DNA of 64,000 nt from Cohaesibacter intestini (GTDB lineage Bacteria; Pseudomonadota; Alphaproteobacteria; Rhizobiales; Cohaesibacteraceae): assembly GCF_003324485.1 (NCBI RefSeq), contig NZ_QODK01000003.1, positions 124,001-188,000 of the forward strand, given 5' to 3'. Under the pieces are notes generated by a model. The model was given only the letters and a program-made list of their open reading frames with translations, was not told the DNA's origin and searched no databases. The position numbers and the translations under genes are program-made. Shown in pieces: positions 38,394 to 50,588 of the stretch (position 1 is its first letter; each line of letters begins with the position of its first letter).

Positions 38394-38531
38394 GCTAACT
38401 CCGCTGGGACTCAAAGGAGGGAGCCCTCAAGATAGGGATTGCGGCGGGTCAGGAAAAGAGCGAGCCGCACAAAAGGAGGAACTTTAGGGAAGCGGGTTTG
38501 CCATGGTTCTTTGCTATGGCCCAAAACAAGG

Positions 38532-38563
38532 ACGGCAGAACAGGGAAATCCCTGTCCTGCCGT
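38532..38563 (-). terminator. Terminator after the DEAD-box helicase gene
   Basis: ACGGCAGGACAGGGA pairs with TCCCTGTTCTGCCGT on the minus strand with one mismatch. The following T tract is weak (CCTTGTTTTGG). Confidence 0.65.
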
Positions 38564-38590
38564 TTGATCTCACTGGACTGGCTTTACAGC

Positions 38591-40381
38591 TCAGTCGCGC
38601 GCTTTGCTGCGGGGTTTGCCGCCAAAGGTCTTCTTGCCTTTATAGTCCCCATGCTGCTTGCGTCCGCCCCGGCCTTCGGGACGTTTGCCGCGCTTGAAGC
38701 GATCCGGACCTTGACTGTCACCCCGTTTGCCGCGACCACCCTTGCCGCGAGGGCCTTCGTCATTTCTGCCAATGCTCGCGGGGCGATCCCCGATTTTCTC
38801 AATCCGAAGGCTTTTTTCGCCGGTCCCTTCGGTCTGGGCAGTCTCAAAGAAAGTGTCCGCTACGTCAGGGGACAGTTCGAACACGGTTTCGGCTTCCAGA
38901 ATGCGAATGAAACCGACTTTCTTCTTCGAGAATCCGCCAATACGGCAAATCATCGGCAACAGCCAGCGTGGCTCGGCGCGATGCTTACGGCCCGCATTGA
39001 CCCGGAACCAGACACCATCGTCGAAATCGGCCCGGTCGCGGGACTGACTGCGCTCTTCAAAGCGATCCGCAATCTCGATGATTTCCTCAGGTGCCGGATA
39101 ATTGGACTGTTGCGTGGCCAGAAAGGCGGCTGCCACCTGTTCAGGACCATAGATGGCCAACAGGCTCTGGGCATTTTCCAGCTGGTCACCGGTCGGCACA
39201 TCCTGAAGCATGGGATTGGCAAAAATCCGCTCCTGATCGCGCTTGAGGATGGCATCAATGCCCGGAATCTGCGACCAGGTTGCTCGCAGATTGGCGAATT
39301 TCAGCAGGCGATTGACCTGATGACGCTTATTTTGCGGCACGATGATCGCGCAATTGCCCTGACGTCCCGCGCGACCCGTCCGGCCCGAACGGTGCAATAG
39401 GGTCTCGGAATTGTTTGGCAGATCGGCATGAATCACCAGATCGAGATTGGGCAAGTCAATGCCGCGGGCGGCGACGTCCGTTGCCACACAGACCCGTGCA
39501 CGGCCATCGCGCATTGCCTGCAGTGCATGATTGCGCTCTGCCTGACTCAACTCGCCAGACAGTGCCACGACTGCAAAACCGCGATTGGACAGGCGGGCAG
39601 ACAAATGACGGACCATCTCGCGGGTTGAGCAGAAAATCATCGTGCTCGTCGCTTCATGATAGCGCAGCACATTGATGACTGCCTTTTCCTTGTCCTTGGG
39701 CGCGATCAGGTGGGCGTGATAATCAATATCCGCATGCTGCTTGCGCTCTTCGGCCGTGGTGATCCTGAGAGCATCCCGCTGATAGGTCTTTGCGAGTTCC
39801 GCAATCGGCTTGGGTACGGTGGCCGAGAAAAGGAAGGTTTGACGGTCTTGCGGAGCATTGGACAGGATGAATTCCAGATCCTCGCGAAAGCCCAGATCGA
39901 GCATCTCGTCAGCTTCATCAAGCACGACCGTTTTCAGCCAGGTCAGATCCAGCGATCCGCGTTCGATGTGATCGCGCAGGCGCCCCGGCGTTCCCACCAG
40001 AATGTGGCAGCCATGCGCCAGATCACGGCGTTCGCGGCGGATGTCCATGCCACCAACGCAAGAGGCGATAATGGTGCCGCATTTGGCATAGAGCCAGGTC
40101 AGCTCTGCCTTGACCTGCTGGGCCAACTCGCGGGTCGGTGCGATCACAAGGGCCAGCGGTTCGGCGGCGCGCCCAAAGCGTTCAGCATCTCCAAGCAGGG
40201 TTTCTGCCATGGCCATACCGAAGGCGACAGTCTTGCCCGATCCGGTTTGTGCAGAAACCAGCAGATCGCGATTCTTGGCTTCGGGTTCGATTACAGCGGT
40301 CTGAACGCTCGTCAGAGTTTCATAGCCGCGCGCATCCAGTGCAGTCCCCAGCGCGGGATGCACATTTTCATATTGTGTCAT
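38591..40381 (-). CDS. DEAD-box RNA helicase (DeaD/CsdA-like)
   Basis: The 596-residue ATP-dependent RNA helicase has the Q motif and P-loop AQTGSGKT (44-51). The other motifs are PTRELAQQ, GTPGRL, DEAD in VVLDEADEML, SAT (LFSATV) and HRSGRTGRAGRQG. A DbpA-type RNA-binding domain follows at about 455-530 (WLLPMICRIGGFSKKKVGFI). The Arg/Gly/Lys-rich tail would aid RNA binding. It probably acts in ribosome assembly or cold adaptation. It is preceded by a long untranslated region. Confidence 0.95.
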   Translation of the reverse strand: MTQYENVHPALGTALDARGYETLTSVQTAVIEPEAKNRDLLVSAQTGSGKTVAFGMAMAETLLGDAERFGRAAEPLALVIAPTRELAQQVKAELTWLYAKCGTIIASCVGGMDIRRERRDLAHGCHILVGTPGRLRDHIERGSLDLTWLKTVVLDEADEMLDLGFREDLEFILSNAPQDRQTFLFSATVPKPIAELAKTYQRDALRITTAEERKQHADIDYHAHLIAPKDKEKAVINVLRYHEATSTMIFCSTREMVRHLSARLSNRGFAVVALSGELSQAERNHALQAMRDGRARVCVATDVAARGIDLPNLDLVIHADLPNNSETLLHRSGRTGRAGRQGNCAIIVPQNKRHQVNRLLKFANLRATWSQIPGIDAILKRDQERIFANPMLQDVPTGDQLENAQSLLAIYGPEQVAAAFLATQQSNYPAPEEIIEIADRFEERSQSRDRADFDDGVWFRVNAGRKHRAEPRWLLPMICRIGGFSKKKVGFIRILEAETVFELSPDVADTFFETAQTEGTGEKSLRIEKIGDRPASIGRNDEGPRGKGGRGKRGDSQGPDRFKRGKRPEGRGGRKQHGDYKGKKTFGGKPRSKARD

Positions 40382-41168
40382 GAGTATTTGGCTTTCCGGG
40401 AAATCCCTGTCAGCACAAGGCTGACTTACCAGTCAAATTTTCCCGCGGTCTCAAGCCCAAACCCCTGTCGGATGGATCTCGTTTGTCGTCCATCGTCAAA
40501 TAGGCCACTTTGCACGGGGTGAGCGGCTCTTGTACTGGAGGGAAGGCGAAAGGTCAAATCCTCCCGAAGAGAAAGCGTGACATTTCGCAACAAACGGTAA
40601 AAAGACCGAGCCGTAAAACGATTTCTTTGTTTGGGAGAAAACCATGGTCGCCTCCTGGCAGACCTGTGCCCGTCTGCAGGCTGATACCGCTGGTAGCTGG
40701 ATTTCCTGCAATGACAATCAGTTGAGCTGTGCGGCCTTTCCGCCTGCGTGAACTCAGATCGCGGCGCCCAACGCCATGAGAAACCCGGCTCTGCAGGCTC
40801 TTTTTATTCAGGTGTATTATGGGTGCGGCAAACTGACGCGCGCCATTGTGGGTAGAACTGCGCTGTCATCTGCTTACTCCTTAGGCAGATTTGAGACGTA
40901 ACCCTGCGACATTATGGACATAACTCGCCATCTAGCGACGATTTGAGCTTCCGTGTTGTGCCAGCGAGATATGCAATAAGAAATTAACATATAACGGCAA
41001 AGGCTGCGGATTTCAGCCAGTTCCTAGCCTTATGGATATAAGTTTTTCCAATGGTTAAACGGTTTTGAAACAAATTGCCTAGATTCTTGACATAGATCTA
41101 GAAGCGTGGGGTGCAGAGGAACTTGATGGCATCTCTTGCTAGAAGTCTCTGCAATTGGAGCCAGTGGG
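40382..41168. other. Long divergent intergenic region
   Basis: These 787 bases separate the helicase and chemoreceptor genes. Open frames on both strands around 40500-40720 lack ribosome sites and known domains. The stretch probably holds both promoters and a long helicase leader, as in cold-shock helicases. I see no classical riboswitch. Confidence 0.4.
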
Positions 41169-42848
41169 ATGTTTAAGCTTTTTCGTTCGCTATCAAGCAA
41201 GCTGTATGCGCTTGTAGCCTTTTTTACCTTGTCTTTTGTCGTGATGCTTGTCTATCAGCTGCAAACGCTGGGTTGGAACCTCGATTCCTTCAAGCGCAAT
41301 GAAATCAAGAGCGTGGTTGAAGTCGCGCACAATGTGATCGCCAAACATCATGCGATGTTCAAGGACGGCACCTTGAGCGAGGACGAAGCCAAAGTCCGTG
41401 CCAAGACTTCCCTGCGCAGCATGCGGTATCAGGGCAAGGATTACGTGTTTGTTTTTGACTATAAAGGCAACACGGTTGTTCATCCGGTCAAACCGGATAC
41501 CGAGGGCACCAACAAGATCAAGTCGACCGATGGTGATGGCAAGTTCCACGTCAAGGAATTTGTGGATTTGGCACAACGCGACGGTTCTGGCTATGTCGAC
41601 TATGTCTGGAAAGATCCCAAGGGCAAGAGCCGGGATAAACTCAGCTATGTCAAAGCGTTCCAGCCTTGGGGTTGGGTGATCGGTTCAGGCGTGCTGATGT
41701 CGGCAGTGGAAGAAGCCTTCTGGAAAGCGGCCCTGACCAGCGCAGGCATTGCAGGTTTGCTGATCCTGGTTGCTGTCGGTTTTGGTTTCATGCTCGCACG
41801 GTCGATTGCGCGTCCGGTTTCCACGCTCAACCAGAATATTCTGGCGATTGCACAAAACAAACTTGATGAGCCGGTATCCGGCACCCACCGCACCGACGAA
41901 ATCGGTGATATGAGCCGTGCCGTTGAAACCTTCCGCGTCAATGCGATTGAACGTCTTCGTCTCGAAGAACAGGAAAAAGAGCATGACAACAAGCGGATGG
42001 CGGAAGCCCAACGCACCCGGAGACTGATCGAAAGCTTCGAAAAGCAGGTCTCGGAAAATATCGGCATCGTCAATGGACGCACCATTGAGATGGAACAGGC
42101 AGCCCTTCAGTTGAAGGAAATCGCCATTGAGACCGAAGGCAGCTCGCGCGAGGCATCCAACTCGTCGACCAATGCTTCGAACAATGTGCAGACCGTTGCG
42201 TCTGCGGCAGAAGAGCTGACGGCTTCAATCAATGAAATCATGCAGCAGGCGGTGCGCAGCAAGGAAGTGGTCGCCATTGCAACCGAAGACGCGCGCATTT
42301 CCAATGAGAAGGTGGCGCAGCTCGATGAATCCTCGCGTAAGATTGGCGAAGTCGTCAGCCTCATCCAGGCCATTGCCGAGCAGACCAACCTGCTGGCGCT
42401 GAATGCGACCATCGAAGCGGCACGTGCCGGTGAAGCCGGCAAAGGTTTTGCCGTGGTGGCCTCCGAAGTCAAGGAACTGGCCAATCAGACCTCAAAGGCG
42501 ACCGAAGAGATCAGCATGTTGATTACCGCGATCCAGTCTTCCAGCCGGGAGTCGGTGGAATCCATTGCCAAGATTGCCAGCGTCATGAGTGAAGTTGACG
42601 GTTACACGACAGCCATTGCCTCAGCTGTCGATCAGCAGGGCGCAGCAACCGGTGAGATCGCTAACAATGTGCAGGAAGCTGCTGCCAGCACCCAAAGCGC
42701 TTCTGGCAATATGCGAGACGTGATGGACCGGGCGCAGGTGACCACCCAGTCGGCAGAAACCGTCAAAGACGCAACCGATCAGCTCAAGGACAGCACCGAT
42801 ATCCTGCGCTCTCAGATTGAAACCTTCCTCAGGGAAGTGGCTGCCTGA
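41169..42848 (+). CDS. Methyl-accepting chemotaxis protein with Cache sensor
   Basis: This 559-residue membrane chemoreceptor has helix 1 near residues 10-32 ([19 protein letters not shown]). A periplasmic single-Cache domain at about 35-175 includes [20 protein letters not shown] and WVIGSGV. Helix 2 lies near 185-210, followed by HAMP. The signalling domain tip reads [20 protein letters not shown]. The Cache type usually binds small organic acids. The start follows GGAGCCAGTGGG. It has its own terminator. Confidence 0.95.
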   Translation: MFKLFRSLSSKLYALVAFFTLSFVVMLVYQLQTLGWNLDSFKRNEIKSVVEVAHNVIAKHHAMFKDGTLSEDEAKVRAKTSLRSMRYQGKDYVFVFDYKGNTVVHPVKPDTEGTNKIKSTDGDGKFHVKEFVDLAQRDGSGYVDYVWKDPKGKSRDKLSYVKAFQPWGWVIGSGVLMSAVEEAFWKAALTSAGIAGLLILVAVGFGFMLARSIARPVSTLNQNILAIAQNKLDEPVSGTHRTDEIGDMSRAVETFRVNAIERLRLEEQEKEHDNKRMAEAQRTRRLIESFEKQVSENIGIVNGRTIEMEQAALQLKEIAIETEGSSREASNSSTNASNNVQTVASAAEELTASINEIMQQAVRSKEVVAIATEDARISNEKVAQLDESSRKIGEVVSLIQAIAEQTNLLALNATIEAARAGEAGKGFAVVASEVKELANQTSKATEEISMLITAIQSSSRESVESIAKIASVMSEVDGYTTAIASAVDQQGAATGEIANNVQEAAASTQSASGNMRDVMDRAQVTTQSAETVKDATDQLKDSTDILRSQIETFLREVAA

Positions 42849-42885
42849 TTGCAGAAGCAGTTTTTGCTTTGGCCCAGGACAAACG

Positions 42886-42912
42886 AAAGGCGACCGTGCG
42901 GTCGCCTTTTTC
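42886..42912. terminator. Terminator after the Cache chemoreceptor
   Basis: AAAGGCGACC pairs with GGTCGCCTTT around GTGC and is followed by TTT. It lies between convergent genes. Confidence 0.88.
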
Positions 42913-42931
42913 GTCTCTGGCTTATGCTCGC

Positions 42932-43879
42932 TCAGATCAGGCTGCGCAGCAGCAGATTCAAGTTTTTGGGATTTTCACCAATCCGCCGGATCGCATAGGG
43001 CCACCAATCCGCGCCGAAGGGAAGATAGAGACGGACCCGCTCCCCATGGGCAGACAGCTCCTCGGCAACATCATCGCGTGCCCCATAGAGCATTTCGATT
43101 TCATAACTGCATTGCGGCCAGCCATTGGCGCGTGCTGTCTCGATGGCATAGCCGTGAATTTCATGATCATGGGTCGCGAAGATTGGATAGAAGCCATATT
43201 CCAGCGCTTCCTTCGACAACATCCTGTCGACGAGGCGATAGTAATTGGCCTTCACGGCGGCGTTGCCCACATGGGCTATGTCTGATCCGGCCACAAAGGC
43301 ACCTTTGACCAGCCGTACCTTGCCGCCTTGTCTGATGACCTTTTCAAGATCACCTTCCGTGTGCTTCAGATAAGCCTGCAGCGTTAGTGCAACCGGATAA
43401 CCATCCGCATGCAAGGCATGATAGAGCGCTACGGTTCTCTCGACGACACTGTCATCTTCCATATCGATCATCAGGCAATGCACGCCGTCTCGCTCGCCAA
43501 CCGCTTTCTTCAGCGCTTCGGCGATCGGCCAGAAGGCTGCTGCACCTTTGTCCCAGTCAATCGAACACCCCACCTGAGTGGGATCGACGGAAAGATGCCC
43601 GTCCAATTCGGACAAGCTGATCATGTCAATGGCACGGTTGATCGATGTGATGTTGCGATCAACCAACTCATGGGTGTCGACATACTCGCCCAGATAGAAC
43701 AGGGAGCTGCGGATGTTGCTGCGAGAAAGGCGGTTTGCACAATCCAATGCCTCGACAACATTGTCGCCGCCCACATAGCGGGTGGCGAGCTTGGAGGCTC
43801 CGCGATTGGATTGCATGAAGTGTTTCAGGCGGGAAGAGCGCGCAAGCGCAATCATCCCCTTTTGCCAAAATCGGCGCAT
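42932..43879 (-). CDS. Proline dehydrogenase, monofunctional
   Basis: The 315-residue FAD enzyme oxidises proline to pyrroline-5-carboxylate. It has the barrel strands LMIDMEDDSVVERTVALYH and VRLVKGAFVAG, and ATHDHEIHGYAI. The substrate-binding end RLYLPFGADWWPYAIRRIGE is typical of PutA proline dehydrogenases. It has no aldehyde dehydrogenase domain, unlike the long PutA of many proteobacteria. No P5C dehydrogenase gene is nearby. Confidence 0.92.
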   Translation of the reverse strand: MRRFWQKGMIALARSSRLKHFMQSNRGASKLATRYVGGDNVVEALDCANRLSRSNIRSSLFYLGEYVDTHELVDRNITSINRAIDMISLSELDGHLSVDPTQVGCSIDWDKGAAAFWPIAEALKKAVGERDGVHCLMIDMEDDSVVERTVALYHALHADGYPVALTLQAYLKHTEGDLEKVIRQGGKVRLVKGAFVAGSDIAHVGNAAVKANYYRLVDRMLSKEALEYGFYPIFATHDHEIHGYAIETARANGWPQCSYEIEMLYGARDDVAEELSAHGERVRLYLPFGADWWPYAIRRIGENPKNLNLLLRSLI

Positions 43880-44113
43880 GACTCTGTTTCCCCAAAAACA
43901 TGAATCTGTGAAGAATGGAATGCCAGACTAGGATGTATAATTTTAAGGAACAAGCAAACGTTTCAGTGCCCCACTGCTAAGCTGCCGCAGGCAGTATCCG
44001 TGTACACCACAGGCGAACACCATGCTCCTGAAATGGACATGTTGGGGCTATTATGAATCAAAAAGGACATCACTTTCATGCGCAAGTGTGGCAAGGCGTG
44101 GAGCTGCGGCCCA

Positions 44114-45616
44114 TCAGCCGGTTGCTGTACCGCCCACAGTGATGCCATCGATTCGCAAGGTTGGTTGTCCAACGCCGACCGGCACGCCTTGTCCTTGCTT
44201 GCCGCAAGTGCCGATGCCGGTATCGAGCGCCATGTCATTGCCGATCATCGAAATACGCTTCATCGCTGCAGGGCCGTTGCCGATCAGGGTCGCTCCCTTG
44301 ACCGGCGCACCAATCTTGCCATCCTCGATCCGATAGGCCTCGGTGCAGGAAAAGACGAATTTGCCCGAGGTGATATCAACCTGACCGCCGCCGAAATTGA
44401 CTGCATAGAGCCCATTCTTGACGGACTTCAGAATCTCTTCGGGCGCATGCTCTCCGGGTTCCATGATCGTGTTGGTCATCCGTGGCATAGGCAGATGGGC
44501 ATAGGATTGGCGACGCCCGTTGCCGGTCGACTGGCCGCCCATCAGGCGACCATTTTGCCGATCCTGCATATAGCCAACCAGAATGCCGTCTTCGATCAGT
44601 GGGGTGCGTTGTGTCGGTGTGCCCTCATCATCGATCGTCAATGAACCACGCTTGCCGCCAAGCGTGCCATCATCCACCACGGTTACGCCTTTGGCTGCGA
44701 CCTGCTGGCCCATCAATTCGGAAAAAGCCGAGCTCTTGCGTCGGTTGAAGTCGCCCTCAAGGCCGTGGCCCACCGCTTCATGCAGCAATACCCCCGGCCA
44801 GCCCGGCCCCAGCACGACATCCAGCTCTCCGGCTGGCGCATCCACGGCGTCAAGATTGACCAGCGCCTGACGGACGGCTTCATCCACCGCATTCTGCCAG
44901 CCACCCTCAAGGCCGTTTTCTTCCAGATAGAAGTCATAGGCATTCCGACCGCCAAATCCGTGGCTGCCTGCTTCCTGTCGGGACCCTTCGCCCACAACCA
45001 CGCCGACATTGATCCGCACCAAGGGGCGAATGTCTTCCACGAAGGAGCCGTCTGCCCGCAAAATGGCAATCCGCCGCCAGCTGCCGGACAGCGAGGCGGT
45101 AACCTGCCGGACCCGTTGATCCTTGTCCCGCGCATAGGCATTGATGTCTTCCAGCAGCGCGATTTTCGCGCCCAAAGCCATCGAATCCACCGGATTGAGG
45201 CTGTCATAGAGATTGCGATTGATCTTGTTGGGGGCCAGCGCCAGAACGCCACCATAGCCCTGACCGACACTGCGCACCGCATCAGCAGCCCGCTTGAGAC
45301 TGCCCATGTCGATTTCGCCGGAATGCGAATAGCCTGCCATCTCGCCGGCAATCGCTCGCATGCCAAATCCCTGGCCGGTGTCAAAGGTGGAGCTTTTCAG
45401 GCGACCATTGTCAAAGACCAGACTTTCCGACTGGGTTTGTTCAAGGAACAGTTCGCCATCATCCGCACCGTCAAGGGTGTCAGCCAACAGCCGACACACG
45501 GTCTCGCGGTCCAGTCCGTAACTTTCCAGCAAATCCTTGCCTTCCCCCGGAATGAGACTTGCGGCAGGGGTGATGTCCTGAAGGGAGGCTGGCAGAGTGG
45601 CATTTGTATACAGCAT
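44114..45616 (-). CDS. tldD: TldD metallopeptidase subunit
   Basis: This is the catalytic subunit of the TldD/TldE protease. The zinc motif HEAVGHGLEGD (HExxxH type) is intact in the centre of the 500-residue protein. FLEQTQSESLVFDNGRL and the end LRIDGITVGG are family-typical. Its partner pmbA is at 30249-31619, so the two genes are in the same neighbourhood but not an operon. The start at 45616 gives MLYTNATLPASLQ. It is divergent from mutY. Confidence 0.95.
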   Translation of the reverse strand: MLYTNATLPASLQDITPAASLIPGEGKDLLESYGLDRETVCRLLADTLDGADDGELFLEQTQSESLVFDNGRLKSSTFDTGQGFGMRAIAGEMAGYSHSGEIDMGSLKRAADAVRSVGQGYGGVLALAPNKINRNLYDSLNPVDSMALGAKIALLEDINAYARDKDQRVRQVTASLSGSWRRIAILRADGSFVEDIRPLVRINVGVVVGEGSRQEAGSHGFGGRNAYDFYLEENGLEGGWQNAVDEAVRQALVNLDAVDAPAGELDVVLGPGWPGVLLHEAVGHGLEGDFNRRKSSAFSELMGQQVAAKGVTVVDDGTLGGKRGSLTIDDEGTPTQRTPLIEDGILVGYMQDRQNGRLMGGQSTGNGRRQSYAHLPMPRMTNTIMEPGEHAPEEILKSVKNGLYAVNFGGGQVDITSGKFVFSCTEAYRIEDGKIGAPVKGATLIGNGPAAMKRISMIGNDMALDTGIGTCGKQGQGVPVGVGQPTLRIDGITVGGTATG

Positions 45617-45785
45617 TGGAACCCGTATCGGTTGGCATTCAAAAGTGTTTCACCTAGACATAAGGGGATTGACCGCGAATATCCAGAAGAGAATAAAGTC
45701 TTGATCGCAATTGGCCGCACCTTACGTTACGTCCTGTGACCGACAGAGTGGGGCTTTGTGATGCATAAGAAACAAGGATCACCCT

Positions 45786-46877
45786 ATGGACCAGCGCCTT
45801 GCGTCTCCGAACGCCGACGCTTTGCTTGCATGGTATGACCGCCATCACCGCACCTTGCCATGGCGTGTCTCGCCGGAGGATGCCGCGCTTGGTGTCGTGC
45901 CCGACCCCTATCATGTCTGGCTGTCGGAAATCATGCTGCAACAGACCACGGTCGGTGCGGTCAAAAGCTATTTCACCGCCTTTGTCGCCGAATGGCCCGC
46001 AGTGACTGATCTGGCCGCCGCCGAAGAAGACGATATCCTCAAGGCATGGGCCGGGCTTGGCTATTATTCCCGTGCCCGCAATCTGCACAAATGTGCGCGG
46101 CAGGTGGTCGAAGACCATGCAGGTCGCTTCCCATCCAGCGCAGCAGAGCTCAAGACTTTGCCCGGCATTGGCGATTATACAGCGGCGGCCATAGGGGCGA
46201 TCGCCTTTGACGAAGCTGTTGCGGTGGTCGATGGCAATATCGAGCGGATCATCGCCCGGCTTTATCACATCACCGAGGCCCTGCCTGCAGCCAAAAGGCC
46301 GATCAAGGAAAAGATGGCTGTGCTGACACCGACCCAGCGCCCCGGAGACTTTGCTCAGGCCATGATGGATCTGGGGGCGAGCCTCTGCAGCCCGAAAAAG
46401 CCCGCCTGCGGCCTGTGCCCCTTCTCAGGCGCTTGTGAAGCGCAACGGGCGGGCGACATGGAGCGATATCCGGTGAAAGCGCCAAAAAAAGAAAAGCCGA
46501 CCCGACGCGGCGCTGCCTTTCTGATCGAACGGTCAGATGGCGCATTGTGGCTCGGCAAACGCCCCGCCAAGGGGTTGCTTGCCTCGATGGCGCAGGTGCC
46601 AACCACCAACTGGTTCGACAAAAGGGAAGGGGAGGCGTTTGACCTTGCCACCGCCCTTGATTACGCACCCGAAAGCTTGATATTCACCAAGAAGGTCGGG
46701 CAGGTGACCCACACTTTCACCCACTTCCACCTCCAACTCGATGTCTATCACGCCAACACCGATCAACCCGCCCCGACTCCTGAGGGCTGGTGGTCAGAAC
46801 CTCACGCCATCAGCGGTGAAGCTCTCCCGACGGTCTTTCGCAAGGTGGTAGACTTTTCCGAGAAAACAGATGATTAA
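45786..46877 (+). CDS. mutY: A/G-specific adenine glycosylase MutY
   Basis: This base-excision enzyme removes A opposite 8-oxoG. It has catalytic Glu48 (SEIMLQQTT), a helix-hairpin-helix (LKTLPGIGDYTAAAIG) with Asp149 in AVVDGN, and the 4Fe-4S loop CSPKKPACGLCPFSGAC. The C-terminal Nudix-like domain for 8-oxoG recognition follows. The stop overlaps the start of a GNAT gene by eight bases. Confidence 0.97.
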   Translation: MDQRLASPNADALLAWYDRHHRTLPWRVSPEDAALGVVPDPYHVWLSEIMLQQTTVGAVKSYFTAFVAEWPAVTDLAAAEEDDILKAWAGLGYYSRARNLHKCARQVVEDHAGRFPSSAAELKTLPGIGDYTAAAIGAIAFDEAVAVVDGNIERIIARLYHITEALPAAKRPIKEKMAVLTPTQRPGDFAQAMMDLGASLCSPKKPACGLCPFSGACEAQRAGDMERYPVKAPKKEKPTRRGAAFLIERSDGALWLGKRPAKGLLASMAQVPTTNWFDKREGEAFDLATALDYAPESLIFTKKVGQVTHTFTHFHLQLDVYHANTDQPAPTPEGWWSEPHAISGEALPTVFRKVVDFSEKTDD

Positions 46878-47358
46878 ACCCAGACGCATCAGAGCAGGCG
46901 ATCCGAGCCTTCATGACATTCTTTCCCTCATTCAGCGCAATTTCGCCTACATGGAGAGCCGCATTGATCCGCCCAGCTCGATGCATCGCTTGAGTGTTGA
47001 AGCCATTGAAACACAATGCGAAGACGGCGAGGTCTGGACCATTGGCTCGCCGCCTGTTGCCTGCATCTTCATGACTTTGAAGCCAGATTGCCTTTATCTG
47101 GGCAAGGTAACGGTGGACGAGCCAACGCGCGGGCAGGGGTTGGCTTCTCGGATGATGCAGCTGGCTGAGGAAAGAGCCCACATCCATGGCTATGACTGGC
47201 TGGAACTACAAAGCCGGATCGAGTTGGTGGAAAATCACCGCACCTTTGGCGCGTTCGGTTTCATCAAGACTGGCGAAGATGCCCATGAAGGCTATGACCG
47301 GCCAACCTCGATCACCATGCGCAAGAGGCTTTCCAAAACCAAACCGTCGTCTCCATAA
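46870..47358 (+). CDS. GNAT family N-acetyltransferase
   Basis: This 162-residue acetyltransferase has the cofactor loop VDEPTRGQGLASRMMQLAEE (about residues 80-99) and RTFGAFGFIKTGED as the late GNAT motif. The start overlaps the end of mutY by eight bases, so translation is probably coupled. The substrate is unknown. The next gene on the minus strand (ccrM) is 221 bases away. Confidence 0.9.
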   Translation: MIKPRRIRAGDPSLHDILSLIQRNFAYMESRIDPPSSMHRLSVEAIETQCEDGEVWTIGSPPVACIFMTLKPDCLYLGKVTVDEPTRGQGLASRMMQLAEERAHIHGYDWLELQSRIELVENHRTFGAFGFIKTGEDAHEGYDRPTSITMRKRLSKTKPSSP

Positions 47359-47361
47359 AAT

Positions 47362-47401
47362 TAGGGCGCTTTGCGGCTCAGCAGAGACACAAAACGCCCT
47401 A
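47362..47401. repeat. Inverted repeat between GNAT and ccrM genes
   Basis: TAGGGCGCTTTG and CAAAACGCCCTA (11 of 12 pairs) flank 16 bases. No strong T run follows on either strand, so a terminator role is uncertain. Confidence 0.45.
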
Positions 47402-47579
47402 GGTAGGTGAAGTTTGATGTCGCAAATACCAATCGACCGATGCTCAGTTACGCAGCACAATCGGCTGAGCATATCCGGCCAGAACTGGACTTCACCAAGG
47501 TTTGGAACTCAGAACTCTTCCTTTTGCCTTAAACTTTTCTGGGCGGGCCGTGGCCCGCAGTGTGTGGAACCTTGCGTTG

Positions 47580-49234
<1,655 letters not shown>

Positions 49235-49780
49235 ATGAGCAAACAGAAAGACAATCGAGACGGAACGCGTAGGAACGCCGACATCGTGGCTTTGGAAAAA
49301 GCCCGAAAGAAAGGTGCGCGACCGCTGGGTGACCTGATTGGATCATCATTGACACCGCTTTGCCGCAAGCAGGGCTTTGCGTCCGCCGACATCCTGCGCT
49401 ATTGGGGCGAGATCGTTGGGCCGCAATTTGCCGATTGTACCGAACCTGACCGCATCCGTTGGCCACGACGGGGGGAAGGCGATGGTTTCAAGCCCGGTAC
49501 CCTTGTTCTGCATTGCGAGGGCGCACAGTCCGTCTTTCTGCAGCATGAGCAGGCAACGATCATCCAGCGCGTCAACGCCTATTTCGGTTATCCGGCAATT
49601 GATCGCATCCAGATCCTGCAGCGCCCCATCAACACCAAGAAATCCAGCCGTCCAGCTCCGTTGCGGTCACTGACACGCAATGAGGCCCAGACACTCGAGC
49701 ATCAGCTTGAAGGGGTCAATGATGATCGGATGGCTGCCGCCCTGCGCCGTTTTGGTGCTGCCGTCATGGCCAAGGGCTGA
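49235..49780 (+). CDS. DciA-family protein (DUF721)
   Basis: This 181-residue protein matches DUF721/DciA, the ancestral loader of the DnaB helicase at the replication origin. Typical segments are LTPLCRKQGFASADILRYWG, then IVGPQFADCTEPDRIRWPRR and GTLVLHCEGAQSVFLQHEQA. The start at 49235 (MSKQKDN) matches the family length. An open frame extends upstream but has no support. In related genomes this gene precedes dsbA and smc. Here ohrR-ohr and two others lie between. Confidence 0.85.
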   Translation: MSKQKDNRDGTRRNADIVALEKARKKGARPLGDLIGSSLTPLCRKQGFASADILRYWGEIVGPQFADCTEPDRIRWPRRGEGDGFKPGTLVLHCEGAQSVFLQHEQATIIQRVNAYFGYPAIDRIQILQRPINTKKSSRPAPLRSLTRNEAQTLEHQLEGVNDDRMAAALRRFGAAVMAKG

Positions 49781-49811
49781 CGACCAGGCAATCAAACTGA
49801 CCATGAACAAC

Positions 49812-49830
49812 GGCGCCCAAAGGCGCCTTT
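49812..49830 (+). terminator. Possible terminator after dciA
   Basis: GGCGCC-CAAA-GGCGCC is a short GC stem followed by TTTC. Both arms are the same palindrome. Confidence 0.45.
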
Positions 49831-49930
49831 CACTTGTGAGAGTTGCTCAATGCATAGCTCGAGGCTGTTTTGGGGCAAGGCGTCAAAAATCGTTTCGGCA
49901 GCTTGATTTTTTGCCGATTCTCGATTTACT

Positions 49931-49948
49931 TTGTGCGATAACTAAATA
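49931..49948. promoter_or_regulatory. Degenerate OhrR-like operator upstream of ohrR
   Basis: TTGTGCGATAACTAAATA shares GCGATAACTAAATA with the operator at 50660-50673 and its flank. The left half-site is altered. Confidence 0.4.
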
Positions 49949-50014
49949 AGAACCACTGTGTTGCCTGCAAATCACCCAAACAAAACATCCATGCCGAACA
50001 ACGAGACGCGCCCA

Positions 50015-50494
50015 ATGGCTGACAGCATTCACGACGATCCATCTGCCGGCCCTGCGCCTTTGAGCAAGCAAATGTGTTTTGCGCTCTATTCCGCTTCGCT
50101 CGCCTTAACGCAGATCTACAAACCTCTGCTGAAACCACTGGGACTGACCTATCCACAATATCTCATCATGCTGATCCTGTGGGAGAAGGACGGGCGGACA
50201 CTTAAGGAAATTGGCACCATGCTCGGCCAAAAATCCGGCGCATTGACCCCGGTCCTCAAACGCATGGAGCAGGAGGGGTTTCTGGAGCGTGTGCGCGATG
50301 AGGCGGATGAACGGGCGTTGAACATCCGGCTCACCGATCATGGACGGGCGCTCAAGGCTCAAGCCGCGAATGTTGGCACCGGTGTGGTTGGCGCCTGTGG
50401 TGTTCCTTTTGATGGCTTGATGGATTTGCATGGCCAACTGATCGAGTTGCGGGACAATCTGATCAACTCCATTGATGCATCACAGGAGGCTTGA
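50015..50494 (+). CDS. ohrR: MarR-family regulator OhrR
   Basis: This 159-residue MarR protein represses ohr and is inactivated by organic hydroperoxides. The sensing Cys lies in the N-terminal LSKQMCFALYSASL motif, exactly as in OhrR, and the winged helix contains GQKSGALTPVLKRMEQEGF. I chose ATG 50015 because the family starts close before this motif. ATG 49991 is the alternative. It precedes ohr, with two palindromic operators between them. Confidence 0.92.
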   Translation: MADSIHDDPSAGPAPLSKQMCFALYSASLALTQIYKPLLKPLGLTYPQYLIMLILWEKDGRTLKEIGTMLGQKSGALTPVLKRMEQEGFLERVRDEADERALNIRLTDHGRALKAQAANVGTGVVGACGVPFDGLMDLHGQLIELRDNLINSIDASQEA

Positions 50495-50588
50495 ACCGCC
50501 TTTTTGTGCAGCAAAAGCCCGAATAATGCCCTTATTCTGAAAACGACACCCATTCTCAAAAGGAGTGGCCGAGAGCGCTGCCGAAATA

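Noticed and set aside
40496-40725. Small open frames on both strands in the helicase leader
   Set aside because: No ribosome site, no known domain, and mutually antisense.
30249-45616. pmbA and tldD as one operon
   Set aside because: The genes are 13 kb apart on opposite strands with many unrelated genes between, so only functional partnership is claimed.
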